In this document: positions 6,368 through 14,095 of the stretch, piece after piece
Layout of the letters: each line of letters begins with the position of its first letter
How positions within the stretch are numbered: the first letter of the stretch is position 1
NCBI RefSeq assembly: GCF_000260135.1
Contig: NZ_JH651384.1
Location: 1,987,693-2,051,692 of the forward strand
DNA length: 64,000 bases
Direction: 5' to 3'
Source of the DNA: Thiothrix nivea DSM 5205
Lineage (GTDB): Bacteria > Pseudomonadota > Gammaproteobacteria > Thiotrichales > Thiotrichaceae
Notes under the pieces: generated by a model
What the model saw: the letters and a program-made list of their open reading frames with translations, nothing else
What the model was told of the DNA's origin: nothing
Database searches by the model: none
Position numbers and translations under genes: made by a program

Positions 6368-7729
6368 ATGGGTCAGCCGCCGCACTATCACGGGAGATAT
6401 GGGGTGGAAAGTACTCGCAGTGGCGTCCGGGTGGACGTCGGACAACAACATGACAAGACCGGGGCTGATGTCACCCGCGAACGGCGGCAGGAATTGCTGG
6501 CGTTCCTGTTTGAATGCGAGTCACTGGCGCAGGGCATGGTCAGCGCCGCCCCCAACAGCGCCCTGATGGAACATGCTGTTGCATTGTGCGAAGGCTACCT
6601 GAAAACCATGTTGGACATGCACCACGTCTGGCAGCGCCTGCAACGCGCGCAGGAACAAGGCTGCGACCTGAAAGCCCAGCTCGAAAAAATGCAAACCGTG
6701 TTGCAGGAAGTCTCGCAGCAGGCCAGCCGCAACGCCCACCGTGACCAAAACAAGGAAGCGCAAGCACGCTACTGGAATACAGTCGGTGGCCTGATCGACG
6801 AGGTATTGCGGCTTTCGCGCCAACAAACCCCGATTTCGCCCCCTACCAGGCGAACACCTGAAGACCCGGAACCCGCACCAACAACAAGGGTGCAAGACGG
6901 CCACTGCGAACCTGCCAGCGCAACATTAGTCCCCGAAGCACCATCACCATTCCCTGAGCAGCAAACTGCGTTGCAACTAACCGCCCACCTGTTCGGCAAA
7001 TTCAAAGCCAGCCTCGGCGGGCGTGACATGCGCCGCTGGCCACGAGGCAAGGGGCTAAAAATATTCAAATTCCTGCTCCTGCATAGGGCTTCCCCCGTTT
7101 CCCGCGAACGGCTGATGGAAACCTTCTGGCGGGATACCGAGGCCCGTGCCGCCCGCAACAACCTCAACGTCGCCCTTTACCACCTGCGGCAAGACCTTTC
7201 CCGTTACCACAAGACTTTCCCATTCGTGAGCCACCACGACGGCTACTACCAGCTCAATACCGAGCTTGCCATCTGGGTGGATGTGGAAGCTTTCGACCAC
7301 GCTATCCACAGCGGCCAGCAACATGACGCCCGCCACGAAACCGCGCTGGCCATTACTGCCTACCGTAATGCTGAAGGGTTATACCAAGGGGATTGCCTGC
7401 AAGAGGATACGCATGAGGAATGGGCTGCGCTGATCAGCCAGGCATACCGGATGAAATACCTGAGTGCGCTGGATTACCTGGGTAAGCACATGTTGGAAAA
7501 CGGTGACTATCAGGAATGCGTCACCCTGTGGCACAAGGCTGTGACGCTGGATAGCTGTAACGAGCAAGCACACCGGCGCATCATGCACTGCTACCTGCAA
7601 ATGGGGCAACGGCAGATGGCCTTGCGCCAGTACCAATTGTGTGCCGAAAGCCTGAAGAAGGAACTGGGTCTGGAACCTACGCCGCAGACCCGGCAATTGC
7701 TGGAGCAAATTCGCCACGCCAGCCGCTGA
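6368..7729 (+). CDS. BTAD-domain transcriptional regulator (first paralogue)
   Basis: 453 residues. After an N-terminal region of about 150 residues that looks helical (LEKMQTVLQEVSQQASR) and a Pro-rich linker, residues 205-300 form an OmpR/SARP-type winged helix (AHLFGKFKASLGG, FKFLLLHRASPVSRERLMET, ARAARNNLNVALYHLRQDL). Residues 310-453 form the bacterial transcriptional activation domain (BTAD), a TPR-like helical repeat (AITAYRNAEGLYQGDCL, HRRIMHCYLQMGQRQMALRQ, ELGLEPTPQTRQLL). It has no AAA/NB-ARC ATPase module, unlike large SARPs. AGGGAG sits six bases before the ATG. It is convergent with the small gene at 7751 and closely similar to the regulator at 8255, so the pair arose by duplication. 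Target genes are unknown. Confidence 0.85.
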   Translation: MGQPPHYHGRYGVESTRSGVRVDVGQQHDKTGADVTRERRQELLAFLFECESLAQGMVSAAPNSALMEHAVALCEGYLKTMLDMHHVWQRLQRAQEQGCDLKAQLEKMQTVLQEVSQQASRNAHRDQNKEAQARYWNTVGGLIDEVLRLSRQQTPISPPTRRTPEDPEPAPTTRVQDGHCEPASATLVPEAPSPFPEQQTALQLTAHLFGKFKASLGGRDMRRWPRGKGLKIFKFLLLHRASPVSRERLMETFWRDTEARAARNNLNVALYHLRQDLSRYHKTFPFVSHHDGYYQLNTELAIWVDVEAFDHAIHSGQQHDARHETALAITAYRNAEGLYQGDCLQEDTHEEWAALISQAYRMKYLSALDYLGKHMLENGDYQECVTLWHKAVTLDSCNEQAHRRIMHCYLQMGQRQMALRQYQLCAESLKKELGLEPTPQTRQLLEQIRHASR

Positions 7730-7750
7730 CACGGGTAATAGAAGTTGGGA

Positions 7751-8038
7751 TTACCCATGCTCATCTTCCCGACTGAGCAAGCCCAGTGCCCTCAGGATGC
7801 CCGACAACCGCCCCCCCATCCACGAACAGGGGGCATCTTCCTGCAAACCTGACCAGGCCTCTTCGGAAATGCCTTTCTCATCGTCTGCATCCATCTGGGT
7901 TATCAACGTCTGGTACTCCTTACCGCCCTCGTCACCACAGCGGGACTGGTACTCGACAATGAAGGTCGCTACGGATTCCCATTCATCATTGCCCGTGAGC
8001 ATATCCCCTGAAGGGTTAGCTTGATCATTACCGTTCAT
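7751..8038 (-). CDS. Small acidic protein sharing a domain with the 9585-10502 protein
   Basis: 95 residues from the ATG at 8038, chosen because GTGAGG lies just upstream; the open frame begins 12 bases earlier at a GTG inside that ribosome-binding site. The segment VATFIVEYQSRCGDEGGKEY, then TLITQMDADDEKGISEEAW and PCSWMGGRLSGIL, matches the middle of the 305-residue protein at 9585 (LATFIVDYLTYLDDGGERQF, TLVTQMDVE, SEEW, PCEWMKQRL). I do not recognise this domain from any named family. The gene is divergent from BTAD regulator 2 and convergent with regulator 1, with its stop inside a GGGTAAT/ATTACCC hairpin (7733-7756). No signal peptide or membrane segment is visible. A role linked to the BTAD regulators is inferred only from position. 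Confidence 0.7.
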   Translation of the reverse strand: MNGNDQANPSGDMLTGNDEWESVATFIVEYQSRCGDEGGKEYQTLITQMDADDEKGISEEAWSGLQEDAPCSWMGGRLSGILRALGLLSREDEHG

Positions 8039-8254
8039 ACAACGCCTCACTTTGATAAATCAGTATTCAGATCATCCATACGGTGAATGCTAAATCATCG
8101 CAATTAAACGGCAATTAACCTTCACATAAATTTGCCCTGCAAGTTTTTTAATCAATTAATTAATCAGGAAGGGATAATTTATCGCTAATTAATGCATGGA
8201 AATCGCTTGACGGCATTTCCATCCCAGCGACCGTGGTTTGTGCGGGGAGTAATC

Positions 8255-9577
8255 ATGGCAATCCAACAGGCAAAAGCAAACGGGACTGAAACCAATCAGC
8301 GATCAGCAACAACGATTGATGCTGTCCTGCCTGAATTCGATACATTAATCAGCCACATGATTGAAACTGAGCAATTAGTACAGCACATGATCCATGCGGA
8401 AGCAGACAATGTGTTGCTTCGGCATACGGCGCTGCTATACCGCCGTTATCTGCAAAACCTGCTGGACATGCAGGATGTCTTGCAACGCTTACAACAGGGT
8501 TCCAGCCAAGAAGCCAGTCTGGGTGGCCAACTGATAACCTTGCTCAACACCTTGCAATCACCGGCTCAGGAAGAATCGCTGGGTGAGCACCACCCTGAGC
8601 CAATCAGCGCCCTTGCTGGCCATATCCAACAGTCCTTGCAGCAAGGGGGAAAGATACAGTCTGTGCTGAAAATACCCTGCAAGGCTTCCCCTAACCCACC
8701 GCCGACTGAGGCTCTTGGACAAAACTTGCAGACCCGGCACTTAGCCGCCAAAGCTATAACGCTCCCCATTCCCAAGCTGATGACGCCTATTACAGTCCAC
8801 GACGTGCCGCAACAGGCGGGTTTAAGGCTGGATGTTTACCTGTTTGGCGAATTCAGGGCCAGCCTGAATGGCAAACCAATCAAACGCTGGCCACATGGCA
8901 AAGGCCAACAGATATTCAAATACCTGTTGTTGCACCGCTCCACCCCCGTCCGCAAGGAACGTTTGATGGAAACCTTCTGGCCGGACATAGACATCCGCGC
9001 CGCCCGTAACAACCTGAATGTTTCCATTTATTATTTGCGGCAGGATTTATCCCGCTACCATAAACGTTTCCAGTTTGTGTTGTATCAGGATGATTGCTAC
9101 CTGCTGAACCCCGAACTCTCGTTGTGGGCGGATGCGGAAGCCTTTGATAAGGCCATCCGTCAGGCGCACCGGCATCTTGCCAAGCACGAAACGGCCCTGG
9201 CAACGGCAGCCTACCGGGATGCGGAAGCCCTGTACAAGGGGGATTGCCTGCAAGGTGAAACCACCGACTGGGCAACCCTGACCACCCAGGCATACCGGAC
9301 ACGCTATCTGGAAATCATCAACCATCTGGGGGAGCAACTGTTTGCGGATGGCGATTATCAAGGGTGTGCGGAATGGTGGCAAAAAGCCATCGCCTTCGAT
9401 AACTGCGACGAACGGGCGCACCGCCACATCATGCAATGCTACCTGAAAGCTGGCCACCGACAGCTGGCTTTGCGCCAATACCATCTCTGCGTGGAAAGCC
9501 TGCATAAGGAATTGGGGCTGGAGCCTTCCGCCAAAACCCAGGAAGTCCTGGAACAAATCCGTCAGGCGGGGGCTTGA
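8255..9577 (+). CDS. BTAD-domain transcriptional regulator (second paralogue)
   Basis: 440 residues from the ATG at 8255, which follows GGGGAG by five bases; the upstream extension lacks a ribosome-binding site. The layout is the same as in the protein at 6368: an N-terminal helical part with the shared AHGALLYRRYLQNLLDMQDV-like region (here HTALLYRRYLQNLLDMQDV), a variable linker, a winged helix (VYLFGEFRASLNGKPIKRWP, LMETFWPDIDIRAARNNLNV) and a C-terminal BTAD (ALYKGDCLQGE, HIMQCYLKAGHRQLALRQYH, ELGLEPSAKTQEVLEQ). Conservation is highest in the winged helix and BTAD, lower in the linker. It is divergent from the small protein at 7751 and convergent, seven bases apart, with the HhH protein at 9585. 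Confidence 0.85.
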   Translation: MAIQQAKANGTETNQRSATTIDAVLPEFDTLISHMIETEQLVQHMIHAEADNVLLRHTALLYRRYLQNLLDMQDVLQRLQQGSSQEASLGGQLITLLNTLQSPAQEESLGEHHPEPISALAGHIQQSLQQGGKIQSVLKIPCKASPNPPPTEALGQNLQTRHLAAKAITLPIPKLMTPITVHDVPQQAGLRLDVYLFGEFRASLNGKPIKRWPHGKGQQIFKYLLLHRSTPVRKERLMETFWPDIDIRAARNNLNVSIYYLRQDLSRYHKRFQFVLYQDDCYLLNPELSLWADAEAFDKAIRQAHRHLAKHETALATAAYRDAEALYKGDCLQGETTDWATLTTQAYRTRYLEIINHLGEQLFADGDYQGCAEWWQKAIAFDNCDERAHRHIMQCYLKAGHRQLALRQYHLCVESLHKELGLEPSAKTQEVLEQIRQAGA

Positions 9578-9584
9578 TTGCCAG

Positions 9585-10502
9585 TTAGATAACCATTAGG
9601 CGTGGCCCTTGCGCCAGGTCAGGGCGGCTGCCAGCTGTGTCAGGCGTTACCGACAACCAGGCTTCATAATGCCCGGCTGGCAAGCTTAGCGCCTGCATCC
9701 GCGCAACGCCTGCGGTCTCCCCCGGCTCCAGCTGACGGAGCACATTACCTTGCAAGCAGGCACTTTCACTGTGTTTGCCGACAGGGATAACATGGCAGGC
9801 TGCGTGGTAGCCAACTGCCTGCCCAAGCCCTTCAGGCAAGCCTTGCAAGCTGAAACGGATGTCGAGACCAAAATGGCTTCCGGCCTCCAGTGTCACTTGC
9901 TTTTCCGCACTGAAGGGTGATTGCACCTGGAATGATCCGGTTGGCCAGTGCATCTCATAAGCAAGAATGCGGGCACGCAAATTGGCAGGCAACTTACCCG
10001 GTTCCGGCTGAACGTGATCCGTTGCGGTTGGTGATTCATCATGTGGGGCAATCTGCTGGCTTAGTAACGCTGCATCCAGACGCTGTTTCATCCACTCGCA
10101 TGGCTGGTGTTGCTTTAGGCTCGGCCATTCTTCTGAAACGGCGCTATCCGTTTCCACATCCATCTGGGTCACCAGGGTCTTAAACTGCCGTTCGCCACCG
10201 TCATCGAGATAGGTCAGGTAATCAACGATGAACGTAGCCAATGACCTGCACTCATGGCAGTTGCCATTACCGTTGCCAGCGACCTGGCTGGCCAGTTCAC
10301 CCGCCTCCTGAATCCAGCGGGTAATTTCTTTCAGGGACGGGGCTGCCTTTTCCAATGACAGTAAGCGTTCCACCTCCAACGGGTTTAACGCCGCCAGCGC
10401 CTGAAAGCTGTCTGCATTGAAATGTTCGAGCAGCCACTGCTGCCTGACTGGGCCTATCCCCTTGATCAGGGTTAGATCATCTGCATGGTTTGCGTCACTC
10501 AT
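9585..10502 (-). CDS. Helix-hairpin-helix protein with the shared domain and a beta-rich C-terminus
   Basis: 305 residues from the ATG at 10502, which has GAGGAG eight bases upstream; the ATG at 10523 has no such signal. Residues 8-45 read DDLTLIKGIGPVRQQWLLEH, a helix-hairpin-helix of the kind that binds DNA non-specifically. Residues 85-155 carry the same unknown domain as the small protein at 7751 (ATFIVDY...TLVTQMD...PCEWM). Residues 180-305 look all-beta (RILAYEMHWPTGSFQVQSPF, VTLEAGSHFGLDIRFSLQGL, SLPAGHYEAWLSV) and resemble an immunoglobulin-like sandwich. No catalytic motif or signal peptide is seen. The combination is unfamiliar to me. It may act with the BTAD regulators, since paralogous partners flank both. 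Confidence 0.65.
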   Translation of the reverse strand: MSDANHADDLTLIKGIGPVRQQWLLEHFNADSFQALAALNPLEVERLLSLEKAAPSLKEITRWIQEAGELASQVAGNGNGNCHECRSLATFIVDYLTYLDDGGERQFKTLVTQMDVETDSAVSEEWPSLKQHQPCEWMKQRLDAALLSQQIAPHDESPTATDHVQPEPGKLPANLRARILAYEMHWPTGSFQVQSPFSAEKQVTLEAGSHFGLDIRFSLQGLPEGLGQAVGYHAACHVIPVGKHSESACLQGNVLRQLEPGETAGVARMQALSLPAGHYEAWLSVTPDTAGSRPDLAQGPRLMVI

Positions 10503-10563
10503 GGCCGTACTCCTCACTGACATGATGTATAGCTTTGGAGCGTAGTACCCGGCAATTAAGCGT

Positions 10564-10630
10564 CACTTAGGTTACACATAGCCCAACGGCAATACCTGCC
10601 TAAGCGGCCACCTAAGTGCATCTCCCTAAG
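10564..10630. promoter_or_regulatory. Array of CTTAGG/CCTAAG motifs between divergent genes
   Basis: The divergent intergenic region of the HhH gene and the cysteine-rich gene holds four copies of one hexamer: CTTAGG at 10566 and CCTAAG at 10599, 10611 and 10625. The first and third are part of a perfect 9-bp inverted repeat, CACTTAGGT (10564-10572) and ACCTAAGTG (10610-10618). A further CCTAAG occurs at 11202 just after the cysteine-rich gene. SARP/BTAD regulators bind short repeats of this sort, so these are candidate operators for the neighbouring regulators; that link is inference. Confidence 0.45.
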
Positions 10631-10728
10631 CTTGTTCCCAAGTCGATGACAATGTGTCGACGGTTAAACGCCTTTAACCGACCTGACGGAAAGGGCTAGG
10701 TAAGTAACAAACTATGGAGGTTTATGTT

Positions 10729-11190
10729 ATGTCTCATGAATGTACCCACAAATGCGTAATGGAATTCCCTCCCGCGTTCAAGGATCAACTGACGGCAACT
10801 ATCGGTGTTGACCTGTTGGAAGCGCCTGAATATGCACCGGTCAATATCATCAAGAAGGGGCAGAAGTACGTTGTCCGTGTCTGCGTCGAACTGAATGCCC
10901 AGATCAAGAAACTGATCTGCGCCGACTGGTGCATCTGCGTTGCGGCGGAATCCATTGGCATCGGCCAGGAAGGCGAAATTTGCGAAACGCTTTGCATGGA
11001 CAACTGCAACCCCGAGCCTGATTGCATTGATATCGAGGTGCCTGGCGAATGGCTGGGTGAAGGCGACGTCAAGTGCGGCAGGGTATTTTATATGGTGGTT
11101 ACCGTGGTAGCCCTGGATAAGTGCGACAAGAAACCTATCGGTATCGCGGGTTTCTGCCGTGTCGGCCCGGTTATGGTGTTCGGTGATTAA
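10729..11190 (+). CDS. Cysteine-rich small protein of unknown function
   Basis: 153 residues from the ATG at 10729, with GGAGG eight bases upstream; an upstream ATG at 10714 lies before that site. Thirteen cysteines are spread along the chain (MSHECTHKC, KYVVRVCVEL, LICADWCICVAAES, EICETLCMDNCNPEPDC, then VKCGR, LDKCDKK and GFCRVG). The pattern of alternating hydrophobic strands and conserved-looking G/P positions suggests a beta-sandwich. No signal peptide is present, so disulfides would need an unusual export route; metal binding or a reduced cytoplasmic state is equally possible. It is divergent from the HhH gene and ends in a strong terminator, so it forms its own unit. I do not recognise the family. 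Confidence 0.7.
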   Translation: MSHECTHKCVMEFPPAFKDQLTATIGVDLLEAPEYAPVNIIKKGQKYVVRVCVELNAQIKKLICADWCICVAAESIGIGQEGEICETLCMDNCNPEPDCIDIEVPGEWLGEGDVKCGRVFYMVVTVVALDKCDKKPIGIAGFCRVGPVMVFGD

Positions 11191-11217
11191 TTACAACCAT
11201 GCCTAAGTTGAAACTTT

Positions 11218-11250
11218 GCCCTGGCAGTTAAAACGCCAGGGCATTTTCTA
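11218..11250. terminator. Terminator between the cysteine-rich gene and polA
   Basis: GCCCTGGC (11218-11225) and GCCAGGGC (11235-11242) form a perfect 8-bp stem around loop AGTTAAAAC, followed by ATTTTCTATTT. It ends the plus-strand gene and lies just after the stop of minus-strand polA, so it may serve both. Confidence 0.75.
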
Positions 11251-11257
11251 TTTGGGT

Positions 11258-14041
11258 TCAATGCGCCTCATCCCAGTTATCACCAATCCCGCTATCCACC
11301 ACCAGCGGCACATCCAGCTTGGCCGCGTTGGTCATCAGGGCGGTAATCTTTGCCCGCACGGCATCCAGTTCCGCTTCCGGCACTTCAAACACCAGTTCGT
11401 CATGCACCTGCATGATCATGCGGGTTTGCAAGCCACTGTCACGTAGCCACGCATCCACCGCGATCATCGCTTTCTTGATGATGTCGGCAGCCGTGCCCTG
11501 CATCGGCGCGTTGATGGCGGTACGTTCCGCATACTGGCGGGTGGCGGCGTTTTTCGATTTGATGTCGGGCAGGAACAGGCGGCGGCCAAACAGCGTTTCA
11601 ACGAAACCTTGCGCGCGCGCCTGTTCGCGGGTGTCGTCCATGTACTGTTTGACACCCGGGTAGCGGGCAAAATACAGGTTGACGTAATCCTGCGCATCCC
11701 GGCGGTCAACACCTAATTGCTTGGCGAGGCCGAAGGCTGACATGCCATAAATCAGCCCGAAGTTGATTGCCTTGGCGGCACGGCGCTGTTCCGTGCTGAC
11801 TTCATCCAATGGCGTGCCGAAGACTTCCGCTGCGGTGGCGCGGTGCACATCCAGCCCGTGCGCGAACGCATCCAGCAAGCCTTTGTCGCCGGAGAGGTGT
11901 GCCATGATGCGCAGTTCGATTTGGGAATAATCCGCCGCCAACAGCTTGCAGCCCTTTTCCGCAATGAAAGCCTGACGGATACGCCGCCCCTCCTCATTGC
12001 GTACCGGAATGTTCTGCAAATTCGGGTCAGTGGATGACAGCCGCCCGGTCGACGCCACCGCCTGATGGTAGGAGGTATGCACGCGCCCGGTACGCGGGTT
12101 GATCTGTTCTGGCAGCTTGTCGGTGTAGGTGGATTTGAGTTTCGCCAAACCCCGGTGTTCCAGGATCAGGGTCGGCAGTTCATGCCCCATGGCGGAAAGC
12201 TCTTCCAGCACATCTTCAGCAGTGGAAGGCTGCCCCTTCGGCGTCTTGCGGATCACCGGCAACCCCAGCTTGTCGAAAAAGATTTCCTGAATCTGCTTGG
12301 GGGAAGCGAGGTTGAACTCTTGACCCGCAACAGAATAGGCGTGTTCCATCACCGTTTGCATTCGCCCGTCCAGCTCCTTACTCTGCTTGGCCAGCATCAT
12401 CGCGTCGACTTTCACGCCGTTGCGCTCGATGGTGGAAAGCACGCTCACCAGCGGCACTTCCACCTCTGTGTATAACCTGCGCTGGCCGTCGAGGGCTTGC
12501 AGTTGCGGCCAGAAATGCTGGTGTAGTTGCAGCGTCATGTCAGCGTCTTCGGCAGCATAAGGGGTGGCCTGTTCCAACGCAATCTGGTTGAAAGTGAGCT
12601 GATTTTTACCTTTACCCGCGATGTCGGTGAAACTGATGTTGGTGTGGTTGAGGTATTTTTCGCACAGCGTATCCATGTCGTGACGGTTGGCGGTGGAATC
12701 GAGCACGTAGGATTCAAGCATGGTGTCGTGGGCGATACCACGTAGTTCAATGCCGTGGTTGAGCAGGACACTGCGGTCGTATTTCAGGTTTTGGCCGATC
12801 TTGCGCAGGCTGGCATCTTCCAGCAGAGGCTTGAGTTGGGCGAGAGCAGCTTCGCGGTTGAGTTGTTCGGGAACGCCAAGGTAATCATGCGCCAGCGGCA
12901 GGTAGGCGGCTTCACCCTGCTGGATGGCGAAGGAGACGCCAACGATTTCGGCATCCATGTAGTTGAGGCTGGTGGTTTCGGTGTCGAAGGCGAATTCACC
13001 GGAATCCTGTAGGCGCTGGAGCCAAATGTCGAGGCCGGGTTGGGTTAGGATGGTTTGGTAGGAAGCGCCTTCAACGGAAGACTCCCCCGGCTCCGCCGAA
13101 GAAACCCCCTCCAACTCCCCCTTATCAGGGGGAGAGCCGGGCGTGCCACCGTCTTGTTCCTCCCCTGCTAAGGGGAGGTTGGGAGGGGTTTCTTTCCCCA
13201 ACGCCGCCAACCGTGTCCGGAACTCATACCGCTCATACAACTCGCGCAATTTATCGGCATCCGGCAGAGCAAACGCCAGCGTTTCCGGCTGCAAATCCAG
13301 TTCCACATCGCATTTGATCGTCACCAGATCGTAGGAAAGCGGCAGATGCGCCAGCGCTTCACGCAGGTACTCGCCGATCTTGCCTTTGAACTCGCTGGCG
13401 TGCGCCATGATGTTTTCCAGTGAACCGTATTCCTGTAGCCATTTCACCGCTGTTTTGGGGCCGACCTTGTTCACGCCGGGAACGTTATCCACCGTATCGC
13501 CGATCAGGGCAAGGTAATCGCGGATACGCTCCGGTGCGACGCCAAACTTTTCCACCACGCCTGCCGGGTCGGAATACAGGCCGCTCATGGTGTTGATCAG
13601 GTGGACGCGCTCATCGACCAGTTGCGCCATGTCCTTGTCGCCGGTGGAAATGATCACCTTACCGTCGTATGCCTGCGCCAGCGTACCGATTACATCATCG
13701 GCTTCCACATCAGGAATGATCAGCAACGGGTAGCCTTGCGCACGGATGATGTCCAGCAGTGGTTCGATCTGGCAGCGCAAATCGTCCGGCATCGGCGGGC
13801 GGTTGGCCTTGTATTCAGGGTACATGTCGTCGCGGAAAGTTTTCCCCGGTGCGTCGAAAATCACCGCCATGTGTTCGGGGTCATAATCCTTGCGCAGCTT
13901 GTCGAGCATATTGAGCACGCCGTGCATAGCGCCGGTGGGTTCGCCGTGCGAATTGGTCAGCGGTGGCAGGGCATGAAAAGCACGGAACAGGTAGGAAGAA
14001 CCGTCAACGAGGACAAGCGGCTTGGTAGTATTATCGGTCAT
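11258..14041 (-). CDS. polA: DNA polymerase I
   Basis: 927 residues, matching the usual length. An N-terminal 5'-nuclease (VLVDGSSYLFRAFHALPPL; IPDVEADDVIGTLA; GVNKVGPKTA) is followed by a 3'-5' exonuclease with intact Exo I (FAFDTETTSLNYM) and Exo III tyrosine region (TPYAAEDAD), and a C-terminal polymerase with motif A (DYSQIELRIMAHLSGD), motif B (RRAAKAINFGLIYGMSAFG) and motif C (QVHDELVFEV). It fills gaps in repair and removes Okazaki primers. Residues about 282-315, in the linker between the two nuclease domains, are encoded by an inserted 99-bp palindromic repeat (see 13098-13196) and give a Pro/Gly-rich stretch (PPNLPLAGEEQDGGTPG) absent from other PolA proteins. Because it is in frame and in a linker, function is probably kept. 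Confidence 0.97.
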   Translation of the reverse strand: MTDNTTKPLVLVDGSSYLFRAFHALPPLTNSHGEPTGAMHGVLNMLDKLRKDYDPEHMAVIFDAPGKTFRDDMYPEYKANRPPMPDDLRCQIEPLLDIIRAQGYPLLIIPDVEADDVIGTLAQAYDGKVIISTGDKDMAQLVDERVHLINTMSGLYSDPAGVVEKFGVAPERIRDYLALIGDTVDNVPGVNKVGPKTAVKWLQEYGSLENIMAHASEFKGKIGEYLREALAHLPLSYDLVTIKCDVELDLQPETLAFALPDADKLRELYERYEFRTRLAALGKETPPNLPLAGEEQDGGTPGSPPDKGELEGVSSAEPGESSVEGASYQTILTQPGLDIWLQRLQDSGEFAFDTETTSLNYMDAEIVGVSFAIQQGEAAYLPLAHDYLGVPEQLNREAALAQLKPLLEDASLRKIGQNLKYDRSVLLNHGIELRGIAHDTMLESYVLDSTANRHDMDTLCEKYLNHTNISFTDIAGKGKNQLTFNQIALEQATPYAAEDADMTLQLHQHFWPQLQALDGQRRLYTEVEVPLVSVLSTIERNGVKVDAMMLAKQSKELDGRMQTVMEHAYSVAGQEFNLASPKQIQEIFFDKLGLPVIRKTPKGQPSTAEDVLEELSAMGHELPTLILEHRGLAKLKSTYTDKLPEQINPRTGRVHTSYHQAVASTGRLSSTDPNLQNIPVRNEEGRRIRQAFIAEKGCKLLAADYSQIELRIMAHLSGDKGLLDAFAHGLDVHRATAAEVFGTPLDEVSTEQRRAAKAINFGLIYGMSAFGLAKQLGVDRRDAQDYVNLYFARYPGVKQYMDDTREQARAQGFVETLFGRRLFLPDIKSKNAATRQYAERTAINAPMQGTAADIIKKAMIAVDAWLRDSGLQTRMIMQVHDELVFEVPEAELDAVRAKITALMTNAAKLDVPLVVDSGIGDNWDEAH
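13098..13196 (-). repeat. 99-bp palindromic repeat inserted in frame in polA
   Basis: Read on the minus strand it starts GAAAGAAACCCCTCCC and ends GGGGGTTTCTTC. It contains an inner hairpin CCTCCCCT-TAGC-AGGGGAGG and a second one CTCCCCCT-GATA-AGGGGGAG. A copy lies at 53030-53132, with 38 of the first 41 bases identical by eye. The polA copy is exactly 33 codons long and has no stop, so it is translated. Comparable translated palindromic elements are known from Rickettsia (RPE). Confidence 0.8.
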
Positions 14042-14095
14042 GGGGCTGGCAGGGCTGTGTAAAAGCCTGAGTATAGCGGTTTCCGCCGCCTGCCC

